Assembly (NCBI GenBank): GCA_032622095.1
Contig: CP136067.1
Span: forward strand, 43,255,549-43,319,548
Origin: Siphonodentalium dalli
Taxonomy: Eukaryota > Mollusca > Scaphopoda > Gadilida > Siphonodentaliidae
DNA: 64,000 bases
Reading direction: 5' to 3'
Under the pieces are notes generated by a model. It saw only the letters and a list, made by a program, of their open reading frames with translations, had not been told where the DNA came from and made no database searches. Positions 49,601-64,000 of the stretch are shown in pieces. A program made the translations under genes and the position numbers. Numbering within the stretch: the stretch's first letter is position 1; every line of letters begins with the position of its first letter.

Positions 49601-52600
49601 AGGGGACTTCTCTCAGTATGTGTACGATATGGCAGTGTTCAGTACATGTAGCAGGGGACTTCTCTCAGTATGTGTACGATATGGCAGTTTTCAGTACATG
49701 AAGTAGGGGACTACTCTCAGTATGTGTACGATATGGCAGTGTTCAGTACATGTAGCAGGGGACTTCTCTCAGTATGTGTACGATATGGCAGTGTTCAGTA
49801 CATGTAGCAGGGGACTACTCTCAGTATGTGTACGATATGGCAGTGTTCAGTACATGTAGCAGGGGACTTCTCTCAGTATGTGTACGATATGGCAGTGTTC
49901 AGTACATGTAGCAGGGGACTTCTCTCAGTATGTGTACGATATGGCAGTGTTCAGTACATGTAGCAGGGGACTTCTCTCAGTATGTGTACGATATGGCAGT
50001 GTTCAGTACATGTAGCAGGGGACTTCTCTCAGTATGTGTACGATATGGCAGTGTTCAGTACATGTAGTAGGGGACTTCTCTCAGTATGTGTACGATATGG
50101 CAGTGTTCAGTACATGTAGCAGGGGACTTCTCTCAGTATGTGTACGATATGGCAGTGTTCAGTACATGTAGCAGGGGACTTCTCTCAGTATGTGTACGAT
50201 ATGGCAGTGTTCAGTACATGTAGCAGGGGACTTCTCTCAGTATGTGTACGATATGGCAGTGTTCAGTACATGTAGCAGGGGACTACTCTCAGTATGTGTA
50301 CGATATGGCAGTGTTCAGTACATGTAGCAGGGGACTTCTCTCAGTATGTGTACGATATGGCAGTGTTCAGTACATGTAGCAGGGGACTTCTCTCAGTATG
50401 TGTACGATATGGCAGTGTTCAGTACATGTAGCAGGGGACTTCTCTCAGTATGTGTACGATATGGCAGTGTTCAGTACATGTAGCAGGGGACTACTCTCTG
50501 TATGTGTACGATATGGCAGTGTTCAGTACATGTAGCAGGGGACTTCTCTCAGTATGTGTACGATATGGCAGTGTTCAGTACATGTAGCAGGGGACTACTC
50601 TCAGTATGTGTACGATATGGCAGTGTTCAGTACATGTAGCAGGGGACTTCTCTCAGTATGTGTACGATATGGCAGTGTTCAGTACATGTAGCAGGGGACT
50701 ACTCTCAGTATGTGTACGATATGGCAGTGCTCAGTACATGTAGCAGGGGACTTCTCTCATTATGTGTACGATATGGCAGTGTTCAGTACATGTAGCAGGG
50801 GACTTCTCTCAGTATGTGTACGATATGGCAGTGTTCAGTACATGTAGTAGGGGACTACTCTCAGTATGTGTACGATATGGCAGTGTTCAGTACATGTAGT
50901 AGGGGACTTCTCTCAGTATGTGTACGATATGGCAGTGTTCAGTACATGTAGCAGGGGACTTCTCTCAGTATGTGTACGATATGGCAGTGTTCAGTACATG
51001 TAGCAGGGGACTTCTCTCAGTATGTCTACGATATGGCAGTGTTCAGTACATGTAGCAGGGGACTACTCTCAGTATGTGTACGATATGGCAGTGTTCAGTA
51101 CATGTAGCAGGGGACTTCTCTCAGTATGTGTACGATATGGCAGTGTTCAGTACATGTAGCAGGGGACTTCTCTCAGTATGTGTACGATATGGCAGTGTTC
51201 AGTACATGTAGCAGGGGACTTCTCTCAGTATGTGTACGATATGGCAGTGTTCAGTACATGTAGCAGGGGACTTCTCTCAGTATATGTACGATATGGCAGT
51301 GTTCAGTACATGTAGCAGGGGACTTCTCTCAGTATGTGTACGATATGGCAGTGTTCAGTACATGTAGCAGGGGACTACTCTCAGTATGTGTACGATATGG
51401 CAGTGTTGAGTACATGTAGCAGGGGACTTCTCTCAGTATGTGTACGATATGGCAGTGTTCAGTACATGTAGCAGGGGACTTCTCTCAGTATGCGTACGAT
51501 ATGGCAGTGTTCAGTACATGTAGCAGGGGACTTCTCTCAGTATGTGTACGATATGGCAGTGTTCAGTACATGTAGCAGGGGACTTCTCTCAGTATGTGTA
51601 CGATATGGCAGTGTTCAGTACATGTAGCAGGGGACTACTCTCAGTATGTGTACGATATGGCAGTGTTCAGTACATGTAGCAGGGGACTTCTCTCAGTATG
51701 TGTACGATATGGCAGTGTTCAGTACATGTAGCAGGGGACTTCTCTCAGTATGTGTACGATATGGCAGTGTTCAGTACATGTAGCAGGGGACTTCTCTCAG
51801 TATGTGTACGATATGGCAGTGTTCAGTACATGTAGCAGGGGACTTCTCTCAGTATGTGTACGATATGGCAGTGTTCAGTACATGTAGCAGGGGACTTCTC
51901 TCAGTATGTGTACGATATGGCAGTGTTCAGTACATGTAGCAGGGGACTTCTCTCAGTATGTGTACGATATGGCAGTGTTCAGTACATGTAGCAGGGGACT
52001 TCTCTCAGTATGTGTACGATATGGCAGTGTTCAGTACATGTAGCAGGGGACTTCTCTCAGTATGTGTACGGTATGGCAGTGTTCAGTACATGTAGCAGGG
52101 GACTTCTCTCAGTATGTGTACGATATGGCAGTGTTCAGTACATGTAGTAGGGGACTTCTCTCAGTATGTGTACGATATGGCAGTGTTCAGTACATGTAGC
52201 AGGGGACTTCTCTCAGTATGTGTACGACATGGCAGTGTTCAGTACATGTAGCAGGGGACTTCTCTCAGTATGTGTACGGTATGGCAGTGTTCAGTACATG
52301 TAGCAGGGGACTTCTCTCAGTATGTGTACGATATGGCAGTGTTCAGTACATGTAGTAGGGGACTTCTCTCAGTATGTGTACGACATGGCAGTGTTCAGTA
52401 CATGTAGTAGGGGACTTCTCTCAGTATGTGTACGATATGGCAGTGTTCAGTACATGTAGCAGGGGACTTCTCTCAGTATGTGTACGATATGGCAGTGTTC
52501 AGTACATGTAGCAGGGGACTTCTCTCAGTATGTGTACGATATGGCAGTGTTCAGTACATGTAGCAGGGGACTACTCTCTGTATGTGTACGATATGGCAGT

Positions 52601-55600
52601 GTTCAGTACATGTAGCAGGGGACTTCTCTCAGTATGTGTACGATATGGCAGTGTTCAGTACATGTAGCAGGGGACTACTCTCAGTATGTGTACGATATGG
52701 CAGTGTTCAGTACATGTAGCAGGGGACTTCTCTCAGTATGTGTACGATATGGCAGTGTTCAGTACATGTAGCAGGGGACTTCTCTCAGTATGTGTACGAT
52801 ATGGCAGTGTTCAGTACATGTAACAGGGGACTTCTCTCAGTATATGTACGATATGGCAGTGTTCAGTACATGTAGCAGGGGACTTCTCTCAGTATGTGTA
52901 CGATATGGCAGTGTTCAGTACATGTAGCAGGGGACTACTCTCAGTATGTGTACGATATGGCAGTGTTCAGTACATGTAGCAGGGGACTTCTCTCAGTATG
53001 TGTACGATATGGCAGTGTTCAGTACATGTAGCAGGGGACTTCTCTCAGTATGTGTACGATATGGCAGTGTTCAGTACATGTAGCAGGGGACTTCTCTCAG
53101 TATGTGTACGATATGGCAGTGTTCAGTACATGTAGCAGGGGACTTCTCTCAGTATGTGTACGATATGGCAGTGTTCAGTACATGTAGCAGGGGACTACTC
53201 TCAGTATGTGTACGATATGGCAGTGTTCAGTACATGTAGCAGGGGACTTCTCTCAGTATGTGTACGATATGGCAGTGTTCAGTACATGTAGCAGGGGACT
53301 TCTCTCAGTATGTGTACGATATGGCAGTGTTCAGTACATGTAGCAGGGGACTTCTCTCAGTATGTGTACGATATGGCAGTGTTCAGTACATGTAGCAGGG
53401 GACTTCTCTCAGTATGTGTACGGTATGGCAGTGTTCAGTACATGTAGCAGGGGACTTCTCTCAGTATGTGTACGGTATGGCAGTGTTCAGCACATGTAGC
53501 AGGGGACTTCTCTCAGTATGTGTACGATATGGCAGTGTCCAGTACATGTAGCAGGGGACTACTCTCAGTATGTGTACGATATGGCAGTGTTCAGTACATG
53601 TAGCAGGGGACTTCTCTCAGTATGTGTACGGTATGGCAGTGTTCAGTACATGTAGCAGGGGACTTCTCTCAGTATGTGTACGATATGGCAGTGTTCAGTA
53701 CATGTAGCAGGGGACTTCTCTCAGTATGTGTACGATATGGCAGTGTTCAGTACATGTAGCAGGGGACTTCTCTCGGTATGTGTACGATATGGCAGTGTTC
53801 AGTACATGTAGCAGGGGACTTCTCTCAGTATGTGTACGATATGGCAGTGTTCAGTACATGTAGCAGGGGACTTCTCTCAGTATGTGTACGATATGGCAGT
53901 GTTCAGTACATGTAGCAGGGGACTTCTCTCAGTATGTGTACGATATGGCAGTGTTCAGTACATGTAGCAGGGGACTTCTCTCAGTATGTGTACGATATGG
54001 CAGTGTTCAGTACATGTTGCAGGGGACTTCTCTCAGTATGTGTACGACATGGCAGTGTTCAGTACATGTAGTAGGGGACTTCTCTCAGTATGTGTACGAC
54101 ATGGCAGTGTTCAGTACATGTAACAGGGGACTTCTCTCAGTATGTGTACGGTATGGCAGTGTTCAGTACATGTAGTAGGGGACTTCTCTTCAGTATGTGT
54201 ACAATATGGCAGTGTTCAGTACATGTAGCAGGGGACTTCTCTCAGTATGTGTACGATATGGCAGTGTTCAGTACATGTAGCAGGGGACTTCTCTCGGTAA
54301 GTGTACGATATGGCAGTGTTCAGTACATGTAGCAGGGGACTTCTCTCAGTATGTGTACGATATGGCAGTGTTCAGTACATGTAGCAGGGGACTTCTCTCA
54401 GTATGTGTACGATATGGCAGTGTTCAGTACATGTAGCAGGGGACTTCTCTCAGTATGTGTACGATATGGCAGTGTTCAGTACATGTAGCAGGGGACTTCT
54501 CTCAGTATGTGTACGATATGGCAGTGTTCAGTACATGTAGCAGGGGACTTCTCTCAGTATGTGTACGATATGGCAGTGTTCAGTACAAGTAGCAGGGGAC
54601 TTCTCTCAGTATGTGTACAATATGGCAGTGTTCAGTACATGTAGCAGGGGACTTCTCTCTGTATGTGTACGGTATGGCAGTGTTCAGTACATGTAGCAGG
54701 GGACTTCTCTCAGTATGTGTACGATATGGCAGTGTTCAGTACATGTAGCAGGGGACTTCTCTCAGTATATGTGTACGATATGGCAGTGTTCAGTACATGT
54801 AGTAGGGGACTTCTCTCAGTATGTGTACGATATGGCAGTGTTCAGTACATGTAGCAGGGGACTTCTCTCAGTATGTGTACGATATGGCAGTGTTCAGTAC
54901 ATGTAGCAGGGGACTTCTCTCAGTATGTGTACGATATGGCAGTGTTCAGTACATGTAGCAGGGGACTTCTCTCAGTATGTGTACGATATGGCAGTGTTCA
55001 GTACATGTAGCAGGGGACTTCTCTCTGTATGTGTACGATATGGCAGTGTTCAGTACATGTAGCAGGGGACTTCTCTCAGTATGTGTACGATATGGCAGTG
55101 TTCAGTACATGTAGTAGGGGACTTCTCTCAGTATGTGTACGGTATGGCAGTGTTCAGTACATGTAGCAGGGGACTTCTCTCAGTATGTGTACGATATGGC
55201 AGTGTTCAGTACATGGAGTAGGGGACTTCTCTCAGTATGTGTACGACATGGCAGTGTTCAGTACATGTAGTAGGGGACTTCTCTCAGTATGTGTACGACA
55301 TGGCAGTGTTCAGTACATGTAGCAGGGGACTTCTCTCAGTATGTGTACGATATGGCAGTGTTCAGTACATGTAGCAGGGGACTTCTCTCAGTATGTGTAC
55401 GGTATGGCAGTGTTCAGTACATGTAGTAGGGGACTTCTCTCAGTATGTGTACGACATGGCAGTGTTCAGTACATGTAGTAGGGGACTTCTCTCAGTATGT
55501 GTACGATATGGCAGTGTTCAGTACATGTAGCAGGGGACTTCTCTCAGTATGTGTACGATACGGCAGTGTTCAGTACATGTAGTAGGGGACTTCTCTCAGT

Positions 55601-58600
55601 ATGTGTACGGTATGGCAGTGTTCAGTACATGTAGCAGGGGACTTCTCTCAGTATGTGTACGACATGGCAGTGTTCAGTACATGTAGCAGGGGACTTCTCT
55701 CAGTATGTGTACGATATGGCAGTGTTCAGTACATGTAGTAGGGGACTTCTCTCAGTATGTGTACGGTATGGCAGTGTTCAGTACATGTAGCAGGGGACTT
55801 CTCTCAGTATGTGTACGACATGGCAGTGTTCAGTACATGTAGTAGGGGACTTCTCTCAGTATGTGTACGACATGGCAGTGTTCAGTACATGTAGCAGGGT
55901 ACTTCTCTCAGTATGTGTACGGTATGGCAGTGTTCAGTACATGTAGCAGGGGACTTCTCTCAGTATGTGTACGATATGGCAGTGTTCAGTACATGTAGCA
56001 GGGGACTTCTCTCAGTGTGTGTACGACATGGCAGTGTTCAGTACATGTAGCAGGGGACTTCTCTCAGTATGTGTACGGTATGGCAGTGTTCAGTACATGT
56101 AGCAGGGGACTTCTCTCAGTATGTGTACGATATGGCAGTGTTCAGTACATGTAGTAGGGGACTTCTCTCAGTATGTGTACGACATGGCAGTGTTCAGTAC
56201 ATGTAGTAGGGGACTTCTCTCAGTATGTGTACGATATGGCAGTGTTCAGTACATGTAGCAGGGGACTTCTCTCAGTATGTGTACGATATGGCAGTGTTCA
56301 GTACATGTAGCAGGGGACTTCTCTCAGTATGTGTACGGTATGGCAGTGTTCAGTACATGTAGCAGGGGACTTCTCTCAGTATGTGTACGATATGGCAGTG
56401 TTCAGTACATGTAGTAGGGGACTTCTCTCAGTATGTGTACGGTATGGCAGTGTTCAGTACATGTAGTAGGGGACTTCTCTCAGTATGTGTACGATATGGC
56501 AGTGTTCAGTACATGTAGCAGGGGACTTCTCTCAGTATGTGTACGGTATGGCAGTGTTCAGTACATGTAGCAGGGGACTTCTCTCAGTATGTGTACGATA
56601 TGGCAGTGTTCAGTACATGTAGTAGGGGACTTCTCTCAGTATGTGTACGGTATGGCAGTGTTCAGTACATGTAGCAGGGGACTTCTCTCAGTATGTGTAC
56701 GATATGGCAGTGTTCAGTACATGTAGTAGGGGACTTCTCTCAGTATGTGTACGACATGGCAGTTTTCAGTACATGTAGTAGGGGACTTCTCTCAGTATGT
56801 GTACGACATGGCAGTGTTCAGTACATGTAGCAGGGGACTTCTCTCAGTATGAGTACGATATGGCAGTGTTCAGTACATGTAGCAGGGGACTTCTCTCAGT
56901 ATGTGTACGGTATGGCAGTGTTCAGTACATGTAGTAGGGGACTTCTCTCAGTATGTGTACGACATGGCAGTGTTCAGTACATGTAGTAGGGGACTTCTCT
57001 CAGTATGTGTACGATATGGCAGTGTTCAGTACATGTAGCAGGGGACTTCTCTCAGTATGTGTACGATATGGCAGTGTTCAGTACATGTAGCAGGGGACTT
57101 CTCTCAGTATGTGTACGGTATGGCAGTGTTCAGTACATGTAGCAGGGGACTTCTCTCAGTATGTGTACGATATGGCAGTGTTCAGTACATGTAGTAGGGG
57201 ACTTCTCTCAGTATGTGTACGGTATGGCAGTGTTCAGTACATGTAGCAGGGGACTTCTCTCAGTATGTGTACGATATGGCAGTGTTCAGTACATGGAGTA
57301 GGGGACTTCTCTCAGTATGTGTACGACATGGCAGTGTTCAGTACATGTAGTAGGGGACTTCTCTCAGTATGTGTACGACATGGCAGTGTTCAGTACATGT
57401 AGCAGGGGACTTCTCTCAGTATGTGTACGATATGGCAGTGTTCAGTACATGTAGCAGGGGACTTCTCTCAGTATGTGTACGGTATGGCAGTGTTCAGTAC
57501 ATGTAGTAGGGGACTTCTCTCAGTATGTGTACGACATGGCAGTGTTCAGTACATGTAGTAGGGGACTTCTCTCAGTATGTGTACGATATGGCAGTGTTCA
57601 GTACATGTAGCAGGGGACTTCTCTCAGTATGTGTACGATATGGCAGTGTTCAGTACATGTAGTAGGGGACTTCTCTCAGTATGTGTACGGTATGGCAGTG
57701 TTCAGTACATGTAGCAGGGGACTTCTCTCAGTATGTGTACGACATGGCAGTGTTCAGTACATGTAGCAGGGGACTTCTCTCAGTATGTGTACGATATGGC
57801 AGTGTTCAGTACATGTAGTAGGGGACTTCTCTCAGTATGTGTACGGTATTGCAGTGTTCAGTACATGTAGCAGGGGACTTCTCTCAGTATGTGTACGACA
57901 TGGCAGTGTTCAGTACATGTAGTAGGGGACTTCTCTCAGTATGTGTACGACATGGCAGTGTTCAGTACATGTAGCAGGGGACTTCTCTCAGTATGTGTAC
58001 GGTATGGCAGTGTTCAGTACATGTAGCAGGGGACTTCTCTCAGTATGTGTACGATATGGCAGTGTTCAGTACATGTAGCAGGGGACTTCTCTCAGTATGT
58101 GTACGACATGGCAGTGTTCAGTACATGTAGCAGGGGACTTCTCTCAGTATGTGTACGGTATGGCAGTGTTCAGTACATGTAGCAGGGGACTTCTCTCAGT
58201 ATGTGTACGATATGGCAGTGTTCAGTACATGTAGTAGGGGACTTCTCTCAGTATGTGTACGACATGGCAGTGTTCAGTACATGTAGTAGGGGACTTCTCT
58301 CAGTATGTGTACGATATGGCAGTGTTCAGTACATGTAGCAGGGGACTTCTCTCAGTATGTGTACGATATGGCAGTGTTCAGTACATGTAGCAGGGGACTT
58401 CTCTCAGTATGTGTACGGTATGGCAGTGTTCAGTACATGTAGCAGGGGACTACTCTCAGTATGTGTACGATATGGCAGTGTTCAGTACATGTAGTAGGGG
58501 ACTTCTCTCAGTATGTGTACGGTATGGCAGTGTTCAGTACATGTAGTAGGGGACTTCTCTCAGTATGTGTACGATATGGCAGTGTTCAGTACATGTAGCA

Positions 58601-61600
58601 GGGGACTTCTCTCAGTATGTGTACGATATGGCAGTGTTCAGTACATTTAGCAGGGGACTTCTCTCAGTATGTGTACGGTATGGCAGTGTTCAGTACATGT
58701 AGCAGGGGACTTCTCTCAGTATGTGTACGATATGGCAGTGTTCAGTACATGTAGTAGGGGACTTCTCTCAGTATGTGTACGGTATGGCAGTGTTCAGTAC
58801 ATGTAGCAGGGGACTTCTCTCAGTATGTGTACGATATGGCAGTGTTCAGTACATGTAGTAGGGGACTTCTCTCAGTATGTGTACGACATGGCAGTGTTCA
58901 GTACATGTAGTAGGGGACTTCTCTCAGTATGTGTACGACATGGCAGTGTTCAGTACATGTAGCAGGGGACTTCTCTCAGTATGTGTACGATATGGCAGTG
59001 TTCAGTACATGTAGCAGGGGACTTCTCTCAGTATGTGTACGGTATGGCAGTGTTCAGTACATGTAGTAGGGGACTTCTCTCAGTATGTGTACGACATGGC
59101 AGTGTTCAGTACATGTAGTAGGGGACTTCTCTCAGTATGTGTACGATATGGCAGTGTTCAGTACATGTAGCAGGGGCTTCTCTCAGTATGTGTACGATAT
59201 GGCAGTGTTCAGTACATGTAGCAGGGGACTTCTCTCAGTATGTGTACGATATGGCAGTGTTCAGTACATGTAGTAGGGGACTTCTCTCAGTATGTGTACG
59301 GTATGGCAGTGTTCAGTACATGTAGCAGGGGACTTCTCTCAGTATGTGTACGACATGGCAGTGTTCAGTACATGTAGCAGGGGACTTCTCTCAGTATGTG
59401 TACGATATGGCAGTGTTCAGTACATGTAGTAGGGGACTTCTCTCAGTATGTGTACGGTATGGCAGTGTTCAGTACATGTAGCAGGGGACTTCTCTCAGTA
59501 TGTGTACGACATGGCAGTGTTCAGTACATGTAGTAGGGGACTTCTCTCAGTATGTGTACGACATGGCAGTGTTCAGTACATGTAGCAGGGGACTTCTCTC
59601 AGTATGTGTACGGTATGGCAGTGTTCAGTACATGTAGTAGGGGACTTCTCTTCAGTATGTGTACAATATGGCAGTGTTCAGTACATGTAGCAGGGGACTT
59701 CTCTCAGTATGTGTACGATATGGCAGTGTTCAGTACATGTAGCAGGGGACTTCTCTCAGTATGTGTACGATATGGCAGTGTTCAGTACATGTAGTAGGGG
59801 ACTTCTCTCAGTATGTGTACGATATGGCAGTGTTCAGTACATGTAGCAGGGGACTTCTCTCAGTATGTGTACGACATGGCAGTGTTCAGTACATGTAGCA
59901 GGGGACTTCTCTCAGTATGTGTACGATATGGCAGTGTTCAGTACATGTAGCAGGGGACTTCTCTCAGTATGTGTACGATATGGCAGTGTTCAGTACATGT
60001 AGCAGGGGACTTCTCTCAGTATGTGTACGATATGGCAGTGTTCAGTACATGTAGCAGGGGACTTCTCTCAGTATGTGTACGTAATGGCAGTGTTCAGTAC
60101 ATGTAGCAGGGGACTTCTCTCAGTATGTGTACGATATGGCAGTGTTCAGTACATGTAGCAGGGGACTTCTCTCAGTATGTGTACAATATGGCAGTGTTCA
60201 GTACATGTAGCAGGGGACTTCTCTCTGTATGTGTACGATATGGCAGTGTTCAGTACATGTAGCAGGGGACTTCTCTCAGTATGTGTACGATATGGCAGTG
60301 TTCAGTACATGTAGCAGGGGACTTCTCTCAGTATATGTGTACGATATGGCAGTGTTCAGTACATGTAGTAGGGGACTTCTCTCAGTATGTGTACGATATG
60401 GCAGTGTTCAGTACATGTAGCAGGGGACTTCTCTCAGTATGTGTACGATATGGCAGTGTTCAGTACATGTAGCAGGGGACTTCTCTCAGTATGTGTACGA
60501 TATGGCAGTGTTCAGTACATGTAGCAGGGGACTTCTCTCAGTACATGTGTACGATATGGCAGTGTTCAGTACATGTAACAGGGGACTTCTCTCAGTATGT
60601 GTACGATATGGCAGTGTTCAGTACATGTAGCAGGGGACTTCTCTCAGTATGTGTACGATATGGCAGTGTTCAGTACATGTAGCAGGGGACTTCTCTCGGT
60701 ACATGTGTACGATATGGCAGTGTTCAGTACATGTAGCAGGGGACTTCTCTCAGTATGTGTACGATATGGCAGTGTTCAGTACATGTAGCAGGGGACTTCT
60801 CTCAGTATGTGTACGATATGGCAGTGTTCAGTACATGTAGCAGGGGACTTCTCTCAGTATGTGTACGATATGGCAGTGTTCAGTACATGTAGCAGGGGAC
60901 TTCTCTCAGTATGTGTACGATATGGCAGTGTTCAGTACATGTAGCAGGGGACTACTCTCAGTATGTGTACGATATGGCAGTGTTCAGTACATGTAGCAGG
61001 GGACTTCTCTCAGTATGTGTACGATATGGCAGTGTTCAGTACATGTAGCAGGGGACTTCTCTCAGTATGTGTACGATATGGCAGTGTTCAGTACACGTAG
61101 CAGGGGACTTCTCTCAGTATGTGTACGATATGGCAGTGTTCAGTACATGTAGCAGGGGACTTCTCTCAGTATGTGTACGATATGGCAGTGTTCAGTACAT
61201 GTAGCCGGGGACTTCTCTCAGTATGTGTACGATATGGCAGTGTTCAGTACATGTAGCAGGGGACTTCTCTCAGTATGTGTACGATATGGCAGTGTTCAGT
61301 ACATGTAGCAGGGGACTTCTCTCAGTATGTGTACGATATGGCAGTGTTCAGTACATGTAGCAGGGGACTTCTCTCAGTACATGTGTACGATATGGCAGTG
61401 TTCAGTACATGTAGCAGGGGACTTCTCTCAGTATGTGTACGATATGGCAGTGTTCAGTACATGTAGCAGGGGACTTCTCTCAGTATGTGTACGATATGGC
61501 AGTGTTCAGTACATGTAGCAGGGGACTTCTCTCAGTATGTGTACGATATGGCAGTGTTCAGTACATGTAGCAGGGGACTTCTCGTCAGTATGTGTACGAT

Positions 61601-64000
61601 ATGGCAGTGTTCAGTACATGTAGCAGGGGACTTCTCTTCAGTATGTGTACGATATGGCAGTGTTCAGTACATGTAGCAGGGGACTTCTCTCAGTATGTGT
61701 ACGATATGGCAGTGTTCAGTACATGTAGCAGGGGACTTCTCTCAGTATGTGTACGATATGGCAGTGTTCAGTACATGTAGCAGGGGACTTCTCTCAGTAT
61801 ATGTGTACGATATGGCAGTGTTCAGTACATGTAGTAGGGGACTTCTCTCAGTATGTGTACGATATGGCAGTGTTTAGTACATGTAGCAGGGGACTTCTCT
61901 CAGTATGTGTACGATATGGCAGTGTTCAGTACATGTAGCAGGGGACTTCTCTCAGTATGTGTACGATATGGCAGTGTTCAGTACATGTAGCAGGGGACTT
62001 CTCTCAGTACATGTGTACGATATGGCAGTGTTCAGTACATGTAGCAGGGGACTTCTCTCAGTATATGTACGATATGGCAGTGTTCAGTACATGTAGCAGG
62101 GGACTTCTCTCAGTATGTGTACGATATGGCAGTGTTCAGTACATGTAGCAGGGGACTTCTCTCAGTATGTGTACGATATGGCAGTGTTCAGTACATGTAG
62201 CAGGGGACTTCTCTTCAGTATGTGTACGATATGGCAGTGTTCAGTACATGTAGCAGGGGACTTCTCTTCAGTATGTGTACGATATGGCAGTGTTCAGTAC
62301 ATGTAGCAGGGGACTTCTCTCAGTATGTGTACGATATGGCAGTGTTCAGTACATGTAGCAGGGGACTTCTCTCAGTATGTGTACGATATGGCAGTGTTCA
62401 GTACATGTAGCAGGGGACTTCTCTCAGTATGTGTACGATATGGCAGTGTTCAGTACATGTAGCAGGGGACTTCTCTCAGTATGTGTACGATATGGCAGTG
62501 TTCAGTACATGTAGCAGGGGACTTCTCTCAGTATGTGTACGATATGGCAGTGTTCAGTACATGTAGCAGGGGACTTCTCTCAGTATGTGTACGATATGGC
62601 AGTGTTCAGTACATGTAGCAGGGGACTACTCTCTGTATATATGTGTACGATATGGCAGTGTTCAGCACATGTAGCAGGGGACTTCTCTCAGTATGTGTAC
62701 GATATGGCAGTGTTCAGTACATGTAGCAGGGGACTTCTCTCAGTATGTGTACGATATGGCAGTGTTCAGTACATGTAGCAGGGGACTTCTCTCAGTAAGT
62801 GTACGATATGGCAGTGTTCAGTACATGTAGCAGGGGACTTCTCTGTATATGTGTACGATATGGCAGTGTTCAGTACATGTAGCAGGGGACTACTCTCTGT
62901 ATATATGTGTACGATATGGCAGTGTTCAGTACATGTAGTAGGGGACTTCTCTCAGTATGTGTACGATATGGCAGTGTTCAGTACATGTAGCAGGGGACTT
63001 CTCTCAGTATGTGTACGATATGGCAGTGTTCAGTACATGTAGTAGGGGACTTCTCTCAGTGTGTGTACGATATGGCAGTGTTCAGTACATGTAGCAGGGG
63101 ACTTCTCTCAGTGTGTGTACGATATGGCAGTGTTCAGTACATGTAGCAGGGGACTTCTCTCAGTATGTGTACGATATGGCAGTGTTCAGTACATGTAGCA
63201 GGGGACTTCTCTCAGTATGTGTACGATATGGCAGTGTTCAGTACATGTAGCAGGGGACTTCTCTCAGTATGTGTACGATATGGCAGTGTTCAGTACATGT
63301 AGCAGGGGACTTCTCTCAGTATGTGTACGATATGGCAGTGTTCAGTACATGTAGCAGGGGACTTCTCTCAGTACATGTGTACGATATGGCAGTGTTCAGT
63401 ACATGTAACAGGGGACTTCTCTCAGTATGTGTACGATATGGCAGTGTTCAGTACATGTAGCAGGGGACTTCTCTCAGTATGTGTACGATATGGCAGTGTT
63501 CAGTACATGTAGCAGGGGACTTCTCTCGGTACATGTGTACGATATGGCAGTGTTCAGTACATGTAGCAGGGGACTTCTCTCAGTATGTGTACGATATGGC
63601 AGTGTTCAGTACATGTAGCAGGGGACTTCTCTCAGTATGTGTACGATATGGCAGTGTTCAGTACATGTAGCAGGGGACTTCTCTCAGTATGTGTACGATA
63701 TGGCAGTGTTCAGTACATGTAGCAGGGGACTTCTCTCAGTATGTGTACGATATGGCAGTGTTCAGTACATGTAGCAGGGGACTACTCTCAGTATGTGTAC
63801 GATATGGCAGTGTTCAGTACATGTAGCAGGGGACTTCTCTCAGTATGTGTACGATATGGCAGTGTTCAGTACATGTAGCAGGGGACTTCTCTCAGTATGT
63901 GTACGATATGGCAGTGTTCAGTACACGTAGCAGGGGACTTCTCTCAGTATGTGTACGATATGGCAGTGTTCAGTACATGTAGCAGGGGACTTCTCTCAGT
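46635..64000. repeat. 52-bp satellite array, ~334 units, runs off the window
   Basis: The unit is TCTCAGTATGTGTACGATAT GGCAGTGTTCAGTACATGTA GCAGGGGACTTC (52 bp). Common variants are GGTATGG or GACATGG for GATATGG, TAGTAGG for TAGCAGG, ACTACTC for ACTTCTC, and insertions such as TATATATGTG. Variant patterns repeat at larger periods: 2080 bp (55221 versus 57301), 1560 bp (57301 versus 58861) and about 2830 bp (60439 versus 63269). Open frames of 60-97 codons are by-products of the repeat. The right end is not reached. Confidence 0.98.

Noticed and set aside
46854-63670. Dozens of 60-97 codon frames repeating CTIWQCSVHVAGDFSQ-type sequence
   Set aside because: All come from the 52-bp satellite being read in different frames; there is no start context or variation pattern of coding sequence.
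46635-64000. Resemblance of the satellite phrase CAGGGGACT(A/T) to the start of PhyH exon 2
   Set aside because: Only about ten bases match and the rest of the unit does not follow the exon; too short to claim descent.
46635-64000. CRISPR-like regular repeats
   Set aside because: There are no unique spacers between repeats, the units are contiguous, and the DNA is eukaryotic.

Overview
The window looks like nuclear DNA of a marine invertebrate animal. It is AT-rich and intron-rich, with GT-AG introns, a tRNA-derived SINE, many small inverted-repeat transposons, an LTR retrotransposon and a 17 kb satellite. The phylum cannot be fixed from this sequence; a lophotrochozoan or non-vertebrate deuterostome is my guess. 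There is no bacterial-style gene organisation, and almost all open frames here are chance or repeat-derived.

The one host gene I can build is a phytanoyl-CoA dioxygenase (PhyH) family 2-oxoglutarate/Fe(II) oxygenase on the + strand. It has eight coding exons: 8019-8080, 13305-13386, 14007-14117, 14612-14703, 20183-20273, 21470-21599, 23423-23574 and 34810-34905. All phases match. They give a 271-residue protein with the HxD...H iron site (His112, Asp114, His201). The introns are full of repeats: a 2.6 kb palindrome in intron 1, a 21-bp minisatellite in intron 3, and mariner-like hairpins and a SINE in intron 4.

The most unusual structure is around exon 7 (23423-23574). Its acceptor side has been tandemly amplified (eight 92-bp units, 22709-23444, each with an intact AG acceptor and the first 22 bases of the exon). 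Its donor side has been amplified separately (31 copies of a 40-bp unit, 23541-24794, each with the last exon bases and a GT donor). Every upstream decoy acceptor leads into an in-frame TGA. The donor array is open in all three frames.

Downstream, 24936-38170 and 38171-45576 are a nearly identical tandem duplication of about 7.4 kb. It carries the terminal exon of the gene, so that exon exists twice (34810-34905 and 42220-42315). Copy A contains an LTR retrotransposon (28608-34434) on the minus strand. Copy B keeps the empty target site, which orders the events: duplication first, insertion second. The element has 780-bp LTRs that look identical, a 4-bp target duplication, gag, and a gag-pol -1 frameshift site. 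Its pol frame joins protease directly to the integrase C-terminus without reverse transcriptase, RNase H or integrase core, so it is probably non-autonomous but recently mobile.

A third, diverged terminal PhyH exon lies on the minus strand at 45803-45931, implying a tail-to-tail paralogue whose remainder would lie beyond the window. Two TTAA-flanked piggyBac-like MITEs in opposite orientation (15-370, 45960-46403) sit near the two ends of the non-satellite region. From 46635 to the window end there is only a 52-bp satellite with higher-order repeats.
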